Positions 53,940-64,000 of a stretch of 64,000 bases of DNA are shown here, piece after piece. Both the position numbers and the translations under genes were made by a program. The first letter of the stretch is position 1, and each line of letters starts with the position of its first letter. The DNA is from Astropecten irregularis (taxonomy: Eukaryota > Echinodermata > Asteroidea > Paxillosida > Astropectinidae). Below the pieces are notes generated by a model. That model did no database searches and was not told where the DNA came from. It saw only the letters and a list, made by a program, of their open reading frames with translations. The stretch is taken from the NCBI GenBank assembly GCA_963971285.1, contig OZ020244.1, positions 14,384,001 to 14,448,000 on the forward strand, given 5' to 3'.

Positions 53940-56900
53940 AGGAATTCCTGGAAAATGCAACTGACAGCAAGCGAGAGATCTCACATGCTACCAGAGAGTC
54001 GGCAGCCGTGGAATCGGTGTCATCACCTGATCGGCATGAGGGGCGGCCTCCCAAAATAGTTTCATCTGAAAGCGGGACAAAAAATCGGCCAAGCAATTAT
54101 CAACCCCTGGGACATGTACCGCCTTAAAGACGATGTTTAATTTGAGGCAGTGCAATACAAACAAACGCACTAAATGCATAATTCTCTCACACTGGGAAGA
54201 TTGTCCGTTAACGATGTGAACAACCGCCAAGTTATCAGAGCGGAACTTAACCCTGCGATTGGCAAGCACGGGACCCCAGCACAATACAGCCACAAGCAAG
54301 GGAAAAAATTCCAGGAATGCAATGGAAGGAGGATGTTCATGTATACATGATGGCCACCGACCTTGCACCCATTTGCCCTGAAAGTATGCCCCATAACCTA
54401 TTGAAGCCGCTGCATCAGTAAACAACTAAACTGAATCCTCCCATGCCCTGTCCAAAAAGGAGGATACTCCATTAAAGTTTGTCAGAAAATCTAGCCACAC
54501 AATTAAGTCAAGTCTAGCCCCTACAGACAAGCGCACTCGATGATGTGGTTTAGTAAGACCATGCGTGAGGGCAATCAATCGGCGTAAAAAGGCTCGCCCA
54601 GGAGCTATTGCTTTACAAACGAAATTCAATGATCCCACAAGTGATTGGACCTCAACCAATGTAATCTTCCGTTTACTTAGCACAGCATGGATTTTGTCGC
54701 AAAGAGCCTGAACCTTTACAGCGGGTACTTTAACCTGCCGAGATACTGTGTCAATTTCTAACCCCAAATAGGTGATTGACTGAACCGGCCCAACGGTTTT
54801 TTCTTGGGCCAGGGGAACTCCCAGTTCTTTGCATAAATCTGCAAATGCAGACAACGTTTTTCCACATGACTGACAAGAGGCTCCCATAAATAAAAAAAAA
54901 ATAATCCAAATAATGTGTTACAAATGGTTAATTGGTCACATGTTTAACCTGATGTTCTAAGAACGTGCTAAACAATTCAAACAATGAACAGGAAATAGAA
55001 CAGCCCATAGGTAAACATTTATCATAAAAATGCATGCCTTCAAATGTGAAACCTAACAACTCATAATCCGCAGGGTGAACAGGCAGCAGTCTGAAAGCTG
55101 ATTTGATATCTGATTTTGCTAACCAAACCCCTTCCCCTGCCTTCATAACAAGATCCACTGCATTGTCGAACGAAGCATAATGTACTACGCACTTATCACG
55201 CTCAATGAAATCATTTACCGAGCAGCCCGCAGGATAAGATAAGTGATGAATGAGACGAAATGTCCCCGGTTCTTGCTTGGGGACAAGACCAATAGGGGAA
55301 CACTGCAATTGAACTAAGGGGCGAGCAGCAAATGGCCCGGTGTCATGCCAAAAGGTGTCCGTTGCCAAATAGTGTCCGCTAATTTGCATACTGGGATTTG
55401 ATTGGCTATGCACCGTTGACGTCATATAAATATGCAAACTTGCTAAATAGTGTCCGCACTTAGCGTGCGTCCTATGGAGTCAGACTGACTCTTCACCTAG
55501 CAAGACTTGTCAAGGTTTTTCATTCAGAGTTTGTAAAAAAAAATACCACGTTGTGGCTTGTAATTTAAATACCACGTTGTGGCTTGTAATTTATATCGAC
55601 GAAAATCGTCATGTGAAATCTACTAAGGGCAGTTAAGAATGATCGGGCTGACATCACACTTGGCAGATAGTTTAAAAATAGTGTTCCAATGACGTTATTT
55701 ATAATTGAAATGAAAGGGTTAGAACGCAATGTCATGTTATTTTTTTATCGTAAATGAAAGTGCCTTGTATGTTTTTATGTGTTTATAGCATGCGTATTGT
55801 ACTGTTTGTTTTAACATCCTGCAAAATACCTCTCTATAGGCTCCCTGCAATATACGGTACCTTGACAAACAATCCGAAAGGATCGAGAATAGTACTTGTA
55901 CGTACGCGGCCTTCTTCAAGTGCACCATACACGTGCGTACGCATGGGTTGTGCTCGGACACTATTTGGCATCGGACACTATTTTAGGCCGCATTGCCGGT
56001 GACATGCCAAAAAGTGTCCAGTGTTCACTGCGCATGCTCCGCGGACACTATTTGGCAACGGACACCTTTTGGCATGACACCGGCAATGCGGTCTAAACTT
56101 ATTTCCTTGGCCAGCGTTTCGCGCACCACATGTGGGAGTTGTGCAGCCGACTGTAAACAACCTGAATCCCTATTCACCCGCGGACCTGAATAACCAATAC
56201 GAAAACCGTAACTGAAACATTCCAATAAAACCGCAGCCGCTTGTCTACTTGGATAACCTTCCAACCAGTCTTGCAACACAACTAACTTAATTGGTGTTGG
56301 AGGAACGAAAATTACCCGGCTTACCCTGATTAAAATCCTTTGCACCAGAGGTTGCAGCAACAGCGCCGGCCGTTCCCACACGCGACAGCAGCTGACGCTG
56401 GCCGCCATGTTTGGGAACTGGTGCCCGCCGTGCCGTTGCCTTGTAATTACGCCTGCTTGCGCCTATATGTGCGCGGTCACCAGTGAAATTCGAGGCAGGC
56501 CTGTTTTCATGGTTGCCAGAGCGGCATACGAGTGCATTGTGCTCAAAGCGGTAACAAGTGCTGCACTTGTTTGCAAATTTGCAATTAGTGTACCGGCAAC
56601 CGCCGGACCTGTTGAATGCATAACACAAACCCACCCCAGCACGAGATGTGCGACCGAATGCAGATAAACTTGGGCGTGAAGTCGGATAACTAATTTTATT
56701 ATTATAACCACCGGGCTGATTAATTGAGGCAGCCGCTGCTACAGTAACCCACAACTCGATATCCATTTCCCCCCAACTGCTAGCCGGGTCAGCGGCACGA
56801 CGGAGCCTAAACTGCTCGTCGTACGCCCGCCAACCAAAGCCGGGAAATTGCACAGAGGCCAAACGGATTGTTTCGGCATATTTAAGCAGCTCGGCAGCCC

Positions 56901-57481
56901 TAGTGGAATGTTTTTCCAGGAAGATAGACATGCAAACATGAAAGGCTGAAAGCCATTTATCAAGGCTATCAATTTTCTTTCTTGCCGGCACTGCGGGCCG
57001 TAAAACCATATTCCCTGCGTCATTGACGGTAAAAACCATCTCATTTATATTCTGTTGGTGGCTGTGCGCCAGAAGCTGTATCGAGTTGTCGCTCAGCAAG
57101 TGAGCGAAATCGACGAATTCGCCATCCCAATTTTTTTTGTTTGACTGTCGCTGGAATGGAAAACCCTAACGCCCCTACCTTTAAGCTAGGCCTACTTGTC
57201 ACGGAATCATGAGTGGTGACGCCCAGCTGACCTAAGCCTAAAGTAACAACAGGCTGACCGTCTACGGCCGCCGCAAAATTAACTCCCCCATCATGCCCAC
57301 CCGAATGAACCGTGTCAGTTACAGTGGTTAAAGCAAGGCCTGACTCACCCCCTGCAACTGTATTTGTGGGTCCGGTGGAGGAGCTCGACGATGCCGTCGC
57401 TGTCGCAGCCGGCACCGAAGCCGAAAGCGAAGTAGGCCTAACGTTAGGCCTAACCACTGGAGTTCCAGCGGATGCCATCAC
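53940..57481 (-). mobile_element. DIRS-like retrotransposon, broken (fossil)
   Basis: The element reads right to left. Parts: a gag-like region (about 57481-56287) with a Cys-rich module, CYAFNRSGGCRYTNCKFANK...; then a reverse transcriptase (about 55436-54430; SPIGLVPKQEPGTFRLIHHL, KSDIKSAFRLLPV); then an RNase H (about 54425-53988; FTDAAASIGYGAYF, FRSDNLAVVHIVNGQSS). The order and the RNase H style are those of DIRS/Ngaro elements. The tyrosine recombinase expected beyond the RNase H is not present, the minisatellite array begins there. The element is broken, with several breaks, one of them the insertion at 55337-56083. The age is moderate. Confidence 0.85.
55337..56083. mobile_element. 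Inverted-repeat element inserted in the DIRS remnant
   Basis: The ends CCGGTGTCATGCCAAAAGGT... and the inverted copy form arms of about 43 bases, 55337-55379 and 56041-56083, with the shared phrase CGGACACTATTTGGCAACGG. A third, diverged copy of the terminus lies inside near 55965-56020. The interior is AT-rich and non-coding. It interrupts the DIRS pol region, so it is younger than that element. Confidence 0.85.
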
Positions 57482-58129
57482 GGATGTGGAAGTACGGGTG
57501 CGGGTAGTGGGGGGAGCCTCAGCGGAAGTTAAGCGTAAAAACGGAAAAAAGTTCCTTCACCTCCGCGAAATAATCGAAGCCAAATTCGAAAGGAAAATAA
57601 TTTGTTCAATTTTTTGAAGGAAGATATTTGAAGCGAAATGGCTTCAAAGAAAAGCTGTGACAAAGTGACCAAAAAATTAACCAAGGCGCCAAAACTCTGC
57701 CAATAGGCAACCAAGGTGCCTCTGATTGGCTGAAACTTTCCCACCATTGACCAATCCCGCGCCTTGCTTGTTCCAACGCACTGATTGGTTGTTGGCCCCG
57801 ATCCCAGGATCCCCCAGGATCATATAAATAGCTTCAAGTTGGAAAAACCCAACAGTCTGAAACATCACGCTGCCGAATACACATTCACAGCGCGTTGTGT
57901 AACTGTACAAATTAATGATGTGTACAGTTAGATGCATACCCGACTATTAACGCACGTACGTGGCCTAATGCCTGCACAGCGTACTTTCAATACAGACTAC
58001 TCAAAACATGGTTCTAACTGATTTCTGCCTTGCAACATGGATTAAGCGGAGCTTCTGCAAGGAGGTAATGAACCATACCATTGCTGAGTATAAAGCATTT
58101 GATCATTAATATGATAAAATGAAGTAATT
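57482..58129. other. Gene-free stretch with a TATA-like box
   Basis: No gene is seen. A TATAAATA stands at 57833-57840 on the plus strand, after three short ATTGGCTG/CTGATTGG (CCAAT-type) words at 57720-57790. This could be a promoter reading right, but no convincing first exon follows. Confidence 0.35.
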
Positions 58130-58512
58130 ACATCAAAGATGCCATCTCTTGCCTTACCTTTGACTAAGCCAAGCCTCTCAACATCTTGTCTTGTTTTTCA
58201 GTTATCTTGTAACAGTGACAATGCCACGGTGCCTTCATCTTTGGGGTGTAGATCACCTTTGTCACACGTGAGTACTAGTTCTGTGATTACATCACAGATG
58301 CCATCTCTTGCCTTCCCTTTGACTCAGCCAAGCCTCTCAACATCTTGTCTTGGTTTCAGTCATCTTGTAACAGTGACAATGCCACAGTGCCTTCATCTTT
58401 GGGGTGTGGATCACCTTTGTCACATGTGGGACTAGTTCTGTGATTACATCACAGATGCCATCTCTTGCCTTACCGTTGACTCAGCCAAGCCTATCAACAT
58501 CTTGTTTTTCAA
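58130..58512. repeat. About 158-bp tandem repeat with exon-like core
   Basis: Units start ACATCAxAGATGCCATCTC at 58130, 58289 and 58446; the third is partial. Each full unit has a pyrimidine-rich TTTCAG acceptor, a 70-base core encoding SCNSDNATVPSSLGC, and a GTGAGT or GTGGGA donor. They may be duplicated small exons of an unidentified gene. Confidence 0.65.
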
Positions 58513-59784
58513 GATCCCAGTCAACGATTCTTTCTGCTACAGTTTCCATATGTATGTTCCTTTAGCCAACAGTGACTTGATACCACACAGGTTTGAAGTA
58601 GATGGCTCCAACATCAATGAAGCAAGTAATATCTAAAAATGCTATTGTTAAAAACAAAAGGAATTGTGATGAATCATACAACTCAGAAAAATCAGGTAGA
58701 CTTCAGCCAGCAAGAAAAATGAGTGAAGCTGAAAGCCCTTGACTGTCATAAGATAGTTGGTGAGGAGCGAAAAAGAATCAGAACTGCTTATTATGATTTA
58801 AGCAGTCATATCATTATTTTCTCCCAAATTGCAAAAATCCCTTTAGTAAGTGGCATGTTTTCAGGTTGAATTTCTTGAAAACCTTGGCCATCTCAGAGCG
58901 ACACCACACTGAGCACCTCACTGTAATTAGTAAACGGACTGGTTGTGGCATTCTGGTAGGAGAAGGAAGAGGAGGGAGACGAACCTCTGACGCTTATTTA
59001 CAGCTTCGAGATGAAGTAAACAGCACATCAACTTATTTCCGAGAATGGATTTCACTATTGTAGATCCAGTTCTCAGAGTGAGTACCTTTCATCTGACTAT
59101 CAGATCATGTACAGAATGTAAAAGGAGCAGCTTCCAGCTGGTGCTTCACTATCTTTGAATAAGTCAGTTTTGAAATCTATGAAGTTGAAGTTCCATCATC
59201 CGAAGAAGGACCTCCGTGGTTTGTGTGTATCTTTCCGTAAGGGTACGGAGGAGCTCAAACACATGCTTCATGATAGATACCAAAAACACATCAAGTAAAA
59301 GGATCTTGCCAGGAAACTTAAAAACTCAGCAAAAGAAAAGGCTTGTAGTGACCCTTGACCTACAAAGGTCACGCAAAACAGCAAGAAACTCAATATGTTA
59401 ATGACTTCCCTTCCGCCATATTGTTTCGTTGCACACGGTTGCTACGGACTTTTTTGTTCATCAACTTTCAACCTTTTCGCGAGTTTTCGCGCATCATTGG
59501 TTACTCTTCCCATTTGAGGAGAATTGTTTTATCTTCGTGTTTATCGTGAACCGTGCAGTGACGGTTAATTATTAACTGACTCTTAAGTAAAGAGGAATTC
59601 TCGGTCTCGAACCCACGCACGTGTGTGGTCGGGCAATTCGCCCCAGCAGACCGTCGTAACTGAGTTCGCCCCATTGAACGCTGTGCCTATGTGTACGCAC
59701 TGTATGGATCGACTACCACTCGCTATACTAGCGGATCGCCCGTTCGTATTGCCGTTCCATACCAGGATATTTAAGTGGGTGAGT
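58513..59784. other. No supported gene
   Basis: Short frames (for example 58866-59063) have no motif. Acceptor-like and donor-like sites exist, but no coherent exon series does. Confidence 0.35.
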
Positions 59785-60200
59785 GTTGACATTAACAAAC
59801 ATTGATTATCCATCTTATCAATCCTTCATTCGCCCACAGGCTACTAATTGTCCAGATTATCATGCTGCAGTGTTGGACTTGCAACAGGTTAATTATCTCC
59901 CCACGTCTGAAAGATATGAGCTTTTCTATAAACGTCGTCTGGCATGCTTCAATTTTACCATCTAGGATCTTGGAATTAGTATGGTTTTTGTTTTCTTTCA
60001 CACGAAGGACAGACCAAACGTGGAGCAAATGAAATCGCATCACACATTCACACTTTCTTGCAAAGAGCCGATTTTGAAAAGGTTCAAAATCACGTGAGGT
60101 TCAATTGCTCTGTAATGGTTATGTGGGTCAGAACAATAATATTGTCCTTCCTGCAATGATGCTGCTTTTCTTGGCCAGTTATGTGTTGAGACCAGTTATG
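59785..60200 (+). pseudogene. Decayed transposase-like fragment (GQN motif family)
   Basis: Pieces in shifting frames follow an acceptor-like GCCCACAG. They are VLDLQQVNYLPTSERYELFY with KRRLACFNF, then RGANEIASHIHTFLQ, then YVGQNNNIVLPAMMLLFL. The order DLQQ, FYKRR, RGANEI, GQNxN matches a large transposase-like protein family common in insects and marine invertebrates. That family's GQNKN motif follows a catalytic-type Asp. At least two frame changes are present, so it is non-functional. Confidence 0.5.
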
Positions 60201-61329
60201 TGTTGAGACCATCACTCTGTCCTTTTAAAGACAAATCATGGGCAATCTGAAGGAGACTCGATACATAGTACTATTGAACATGTTGTCAAACAAGTTAGTG
60301 AAATAATGATGCCCACCCAGCTTGTCAGCATATACAGTAACACATGTGAAGTTCACTGATGCTGAGGATTAGAAGCTACTTGAACAGAGGAATGGCATTT
60401 TGCGTGTCAGGGGGTCTGAAGAAGGGTTAGGTATTATTGACTGCAAGAAAGCTTGCAGAAGGCAAATAAATTATGATTACCTTGTAGCCCGCGCTTTGTA
60501 TCTTTAAGTAAAAGGCGCGCAATAAATGCGTATATTATTTTTTATTAGTGGTCCAACACCAGTCATCACCAATCCGGATTATCAGGCATTTTACCTTTCT
60601 CTTTCGCACTGACTGTTTCTTAATTCAAAATAATGCATCCCTTTCTCATAGACAAGACAGCTATGGGCAGTTTCCTATCTTTGTGGAGTTAGTTCGTATG
60701 ACAATAATTGCATGTATTAACACGATTATGACCAGCCTTCTCCACGTTGTTCTGTTATACACCTACTCAACCACAAGTCCTTTTTTTACACAAGTCTGTC
60801 CGCCTCTGCTTTTGACTTTCTTGTTTTATTCAACCATGGATGAAGCTTCCTCTCTCCTAATGACATGACCATACAATTTCAGCCTCATATCCTGTCCTTT
60901 TTGGATAACTGATGAACACCTTATTCCAACTCTCTGATACTATTGCTATCTTGATCCTTACCATCTTGGTGAATCCACACATAAGCTGTGTATAAACCTT
61001 CTGATTTTGAATGTATTTACACTGCCCATGTATCGTTAGCATAAATCATACCTGGTCTCGTCAATGTTCCTTTCAGTCTTGCACCGATAAGTTTGCGTAA
61101 CCAATTAGAAATAGAAAAAACGTGCATCCAAATCATAATAAAATGGATGCATTTCCAGTTAGCCCTTTACATTGAATGTCCTTAAGCCTTGTCTAAGCGA
61201 ACTCAAATAAAATGGAGGGAAAATCATAGTAAAATACCAAAAGCACACTCGGTTGTAAGTATAACATTGAGAAAATAATTCCGTAAAATAATGTGAAGCT
61301 TTATTGTGAAACTTTGAATTTATGTGAAA
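60201..61329. other. Gene-free AT-rich stretch
   Basis: No gene or known repeat is recognised. Confidence 0.4.
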
Positions 61330-61515
61330 CCGCCGCGATATTGGATTCGACTCACCCCGCTGAAACCAGCTAATTCGGTGGCCTAGCAGTATAGAAATCA
61401 GGAGGTTGTGGGTTCGAATCCCACCTCAGCCAGCATTTGATTTGTTCACGTGCTCACACAAGCACTGAGTATGCAGTGCTCATCCACGTCTGCGAAGGGC
61501 AAGCCTAATTTGCAA
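61330..61515 (+). mobile_element. tRNA-derived SINE, copy 2
   Basis: It shares with 19060-19256 a leader (CGCGATATTGGATTCGACTC), a box A-like TGGCCTAGCAGTA and a box B GGTTCGAATCCC. A CAGCCAGCA junction and a tail GAAGGGCAAGCCTAATTTGC are also shared. The two copies have diverged by roughly a sixth by eye. Confidence 0.85.
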
Positions 61516-64000
61516 TGTGAAACTTCTGGAACTTAAATATTCATTAATTATGCCTAATGGTTAATAAGGTTTTTTGAATTTTGTTATTTACTATAACAAT
61601 TTTACTGTTAAAGAAACAAATTTGTAAAACTTGGTTTTTATCCCAGTGTTAGATTTGTTCCTACACGTTAAACATTGTAGTATGTATCTGTAACCAGAAT
61701 ACCATGATTTAATCACGGTTACGACATAGTTTCGGCACCTGACAATTCTGGGTGCATACATTCTTTCAATACATGGCAGGTACACTATTCCAATGCCTTT
61801 ACATAAAACATAATGCTTTGAAGCATATTTTAAAACACCGTTATTTTAATATCGTTATTAGATTTTTAAAATTTTTATTTCATAACATTCTGTTTTACAC
61901 TAGAGCTGCTTAAATGATTTGTATGTCTATCTGTTATTAAGCCTGGGCACATAACATAAGGTGTAGTCATTACATGAACGGACAAGTACCTTCATGCAGA
62001 TTTTAATACACATTGATATAGACTGTCGTTGTCGTTTATAATGAAGATTGAGTAAAGGAGAATAAGAACAATATGAAGTGCTAGTAAAATGAGGTATTTC
62101 ATACAGGTTGATCAATTCACTTTTAAGTAGGCTTCAGTTTAAACTAGTTATCAGGCTATGTATTTCTTAAAAATGTTGATACCTTTACAATAAGTATCTT
62201 TCAATGTACATCGTACTTTTTGATATATGGAATGGATCATTAAACATGTGCTATAGTGTGTCAAGACCACAAGACAAAAGTAATAGCAATGGATCTGTGA
62301 GAGTTATAGGCCAATTTATGAATACAGTGTTTTTACAGGTGTTTTTCTACTGGGATACACACTATATTGTAGGTTGCTTCAAACACGTGTTTTCGTTTGG
62401 ATGTGAAAATTAATGAAATGGTTGTTCTGGCATGATATGGACTGTACTAAGAAAAGACGACTTTACGATACATACGTTGACCTTGCCTTAGTTTTGTTTA
62501 TGTGGAGAAAAACAAACGGTCCAGCAAATGTCTTCCAATAAATTTGTCAAGTCATGGTGTTCAAAACTTTTTTTATATTGCTATATTGTAAATGCGAATG
62601 GGAACCTGAGATTCCACGTTGCAATAATTGAAATGTTTGTGTTTGTTCTTCATGTTCCTATCCGAAAGTTCGAAAAATTCGACATGGAAATAGTTTTTGC
62701 ATTTATTCCAATTCCATTTTCAATAAATTATACAGTAGCTTCCGTGTTATATTTTGTGAGACCGCAGGGAAGGCAACAATGGTCAAACCTTATGAAAAAT
62801 AAGAACATCCCTGTTTTGAAAAAAAAAATGTGTCAAATCAAATGCGTATATTTATTATGTGCATTTTTATCAGACAGAAAAAGCAATTTTAAATGTAAAA
62901 GCAACAAATAGTGTAGAAGTATGGGCAATTAACACGTGTAACATATAAATATCAGAGATGCAACTTTTTCAAATTTTATTTTAAAATCAAATGTTCTTCC
63001 CTATTTCTGACCTGATTCCTTGGTTTCTTTTTCTAGTCAGTGTTTTCAACTGTACGATTTATATTCAAGTCTCTTTATTTTCTGCGGCAATGCCTAGGAT
63101 GCTGTGTAACAGTCACAAGTCAGTCATTTTGTCGCAAAACTCCAGTTGCATCTCTGATCCATTAGTTTTTAAGATATTGGAGATTCATTGACCCAGCAAC
63201 TGGGGCTCTGAACTCCCTGTATTATTTTAATATTAAAATTAAAAAAGGGAATTTAACGTCCTAGTTACTGAGTGTTGTATATATAATATTCAAATGAAAT
63301 TAATCAAATGGATTCCGCCCATGAATTATAATTAATTATTTTTTTAAAAAGTTGACAATGAATTTTCATAATTCCTGATTCTTTAATTCGATGAGTTTGA
63401 ATAAATTGTATTTGTATTTGTGATATTGCCGACCTATTAATAGCATTTGACTTTGAAGTCCATAATGTTTATTGTAAAATAAACTTAATATAACTAAGAA
63501 CTGCAAATCGCTGTCCAACAAAAATTATTGTCTGATATAAGAAAAGCTCTGAATTACGTGGCCTGTCGTTCATTTTGAGTCTGTCCCAAGTGTCACACCC
63601 GTTTAAGTTCGCTGCGGCAATCTAGAGTGAATTACCCCGCTTAACCCTGAACCACTCATAACACGAAATAATTCAAAATAATAAGAAATTATTCAAATTT
63701 ATAAACGAAATATGTACTCAATCTATTTACAAAAGAAGTGATTGGCTACCAATGAAAGATTAATAAGTCACCCTGATTACTGAACAGTTATAATATAAAT
63801 ATCAAATCATGTTTGCCTTGGAATCTGTTGAAGTTGCAACCTTTGATCAAATTAAGTATATCAGTTACCTCCAGTAGTTTCAACTAATTGTAATTAAATA
63901 CCAATTAAAATGCACAGATAATCAACATGCGCAAATATTCATAGTTAAACACAATTATTCCACAATAAGACAATCCAACCAAGTTTTTTAACGGTTGTTA
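61516..64000. other. Gene-free AT-rich end of the window
   Basis: No gene, repeat array or mobile element is supported. A 127-residue frame at 62528-62911 is low-complexity AT-rich sequence without motifs. Confidence 0.4.

Noticed and set aside
59600-59660. tRNA-like box B (GGTTCGAGACC) on the minus strand
   Set aside because: No correctly spaced box A is visible.
61378-61440. tRNA gene
   Set aside because: Box A and box B are present, but the anticodon arm is degenerate and the unit continues into a SINE tail shared with 19060-19256. The same reasoning applies at 36601-36646.
62528-62911. 127-residue open frame
   Set aside because: AT-rich low-information sequence without a recognisable domain.

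Overview
This is a eukaryotic nuclear window, most likely from a marine invertebrate, perhaps an echinoderm or a similar deuterostome. The evidence is the presence of spliced genes, tRNA-derived SINEs and a dense, varied load of mobile elements. The species assignment is inference. No prokaryotic operon, CRISPR array or rRNA gene is visible.

The centrepiece is a Polinton (Maverick) at 2256-18952. It is bounded by a perfect 6-bp target duplication (AACCGC) and about 450-bp terminal inverted repeats. From left to right it carries a WW-PC4 protein, an uncharacterised protein, a zinc-finger plus protein-primed type B DNA polymerase, a packaging ATPase, two small proteins, a retroviral-type integrase with a chromodomain, a minor (penton-type) capsid protein, a basic Gly-rich protein, a double jelly-roll major capsid protein and an adenain-type protease. 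The near-identical arms and open genes indicate a recent insertion. It looks nearly whole, with about one apparent break. Its right end holds an array of ten perfect small hairpins.

The second notable unit is a 6.5-kb DNA transposon (20540-27057). It has arms of about 410 bp and one intact 1482-residue gene on the minus strand. I cannot assign it to a named superfamily, and it is my best candidate for an undescribed system. To its right lie a broken SAMD3-like gene (minus strand) and a candidate multi-exon host gene with a BEN-like C-terminus (plus strand, 30608-36982). Several MITEs, a 19-bp minisatellite and SINEs are interspersed among them.

The stretch 38.8-48 kb holds a 48-bp CAATTG minisatellite, two foldback elements and a decayed Ty3/gypsy element with a LINE inserted in it and a 3' LTR. 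At 48.5-51.6 kb is a broken multi-exon gene with tandemly duplicated phase-1 exons and a TTAA-flanked MITE. At 53-57.5 kb are a second copy of the 19-bp minisatellite and a broken DIRS-like retroelement (minus strand) carrying an inserted inverted-repeat element. The last 6 kb are AT-rich, with one SINE and one decayed transposase-like fragment.
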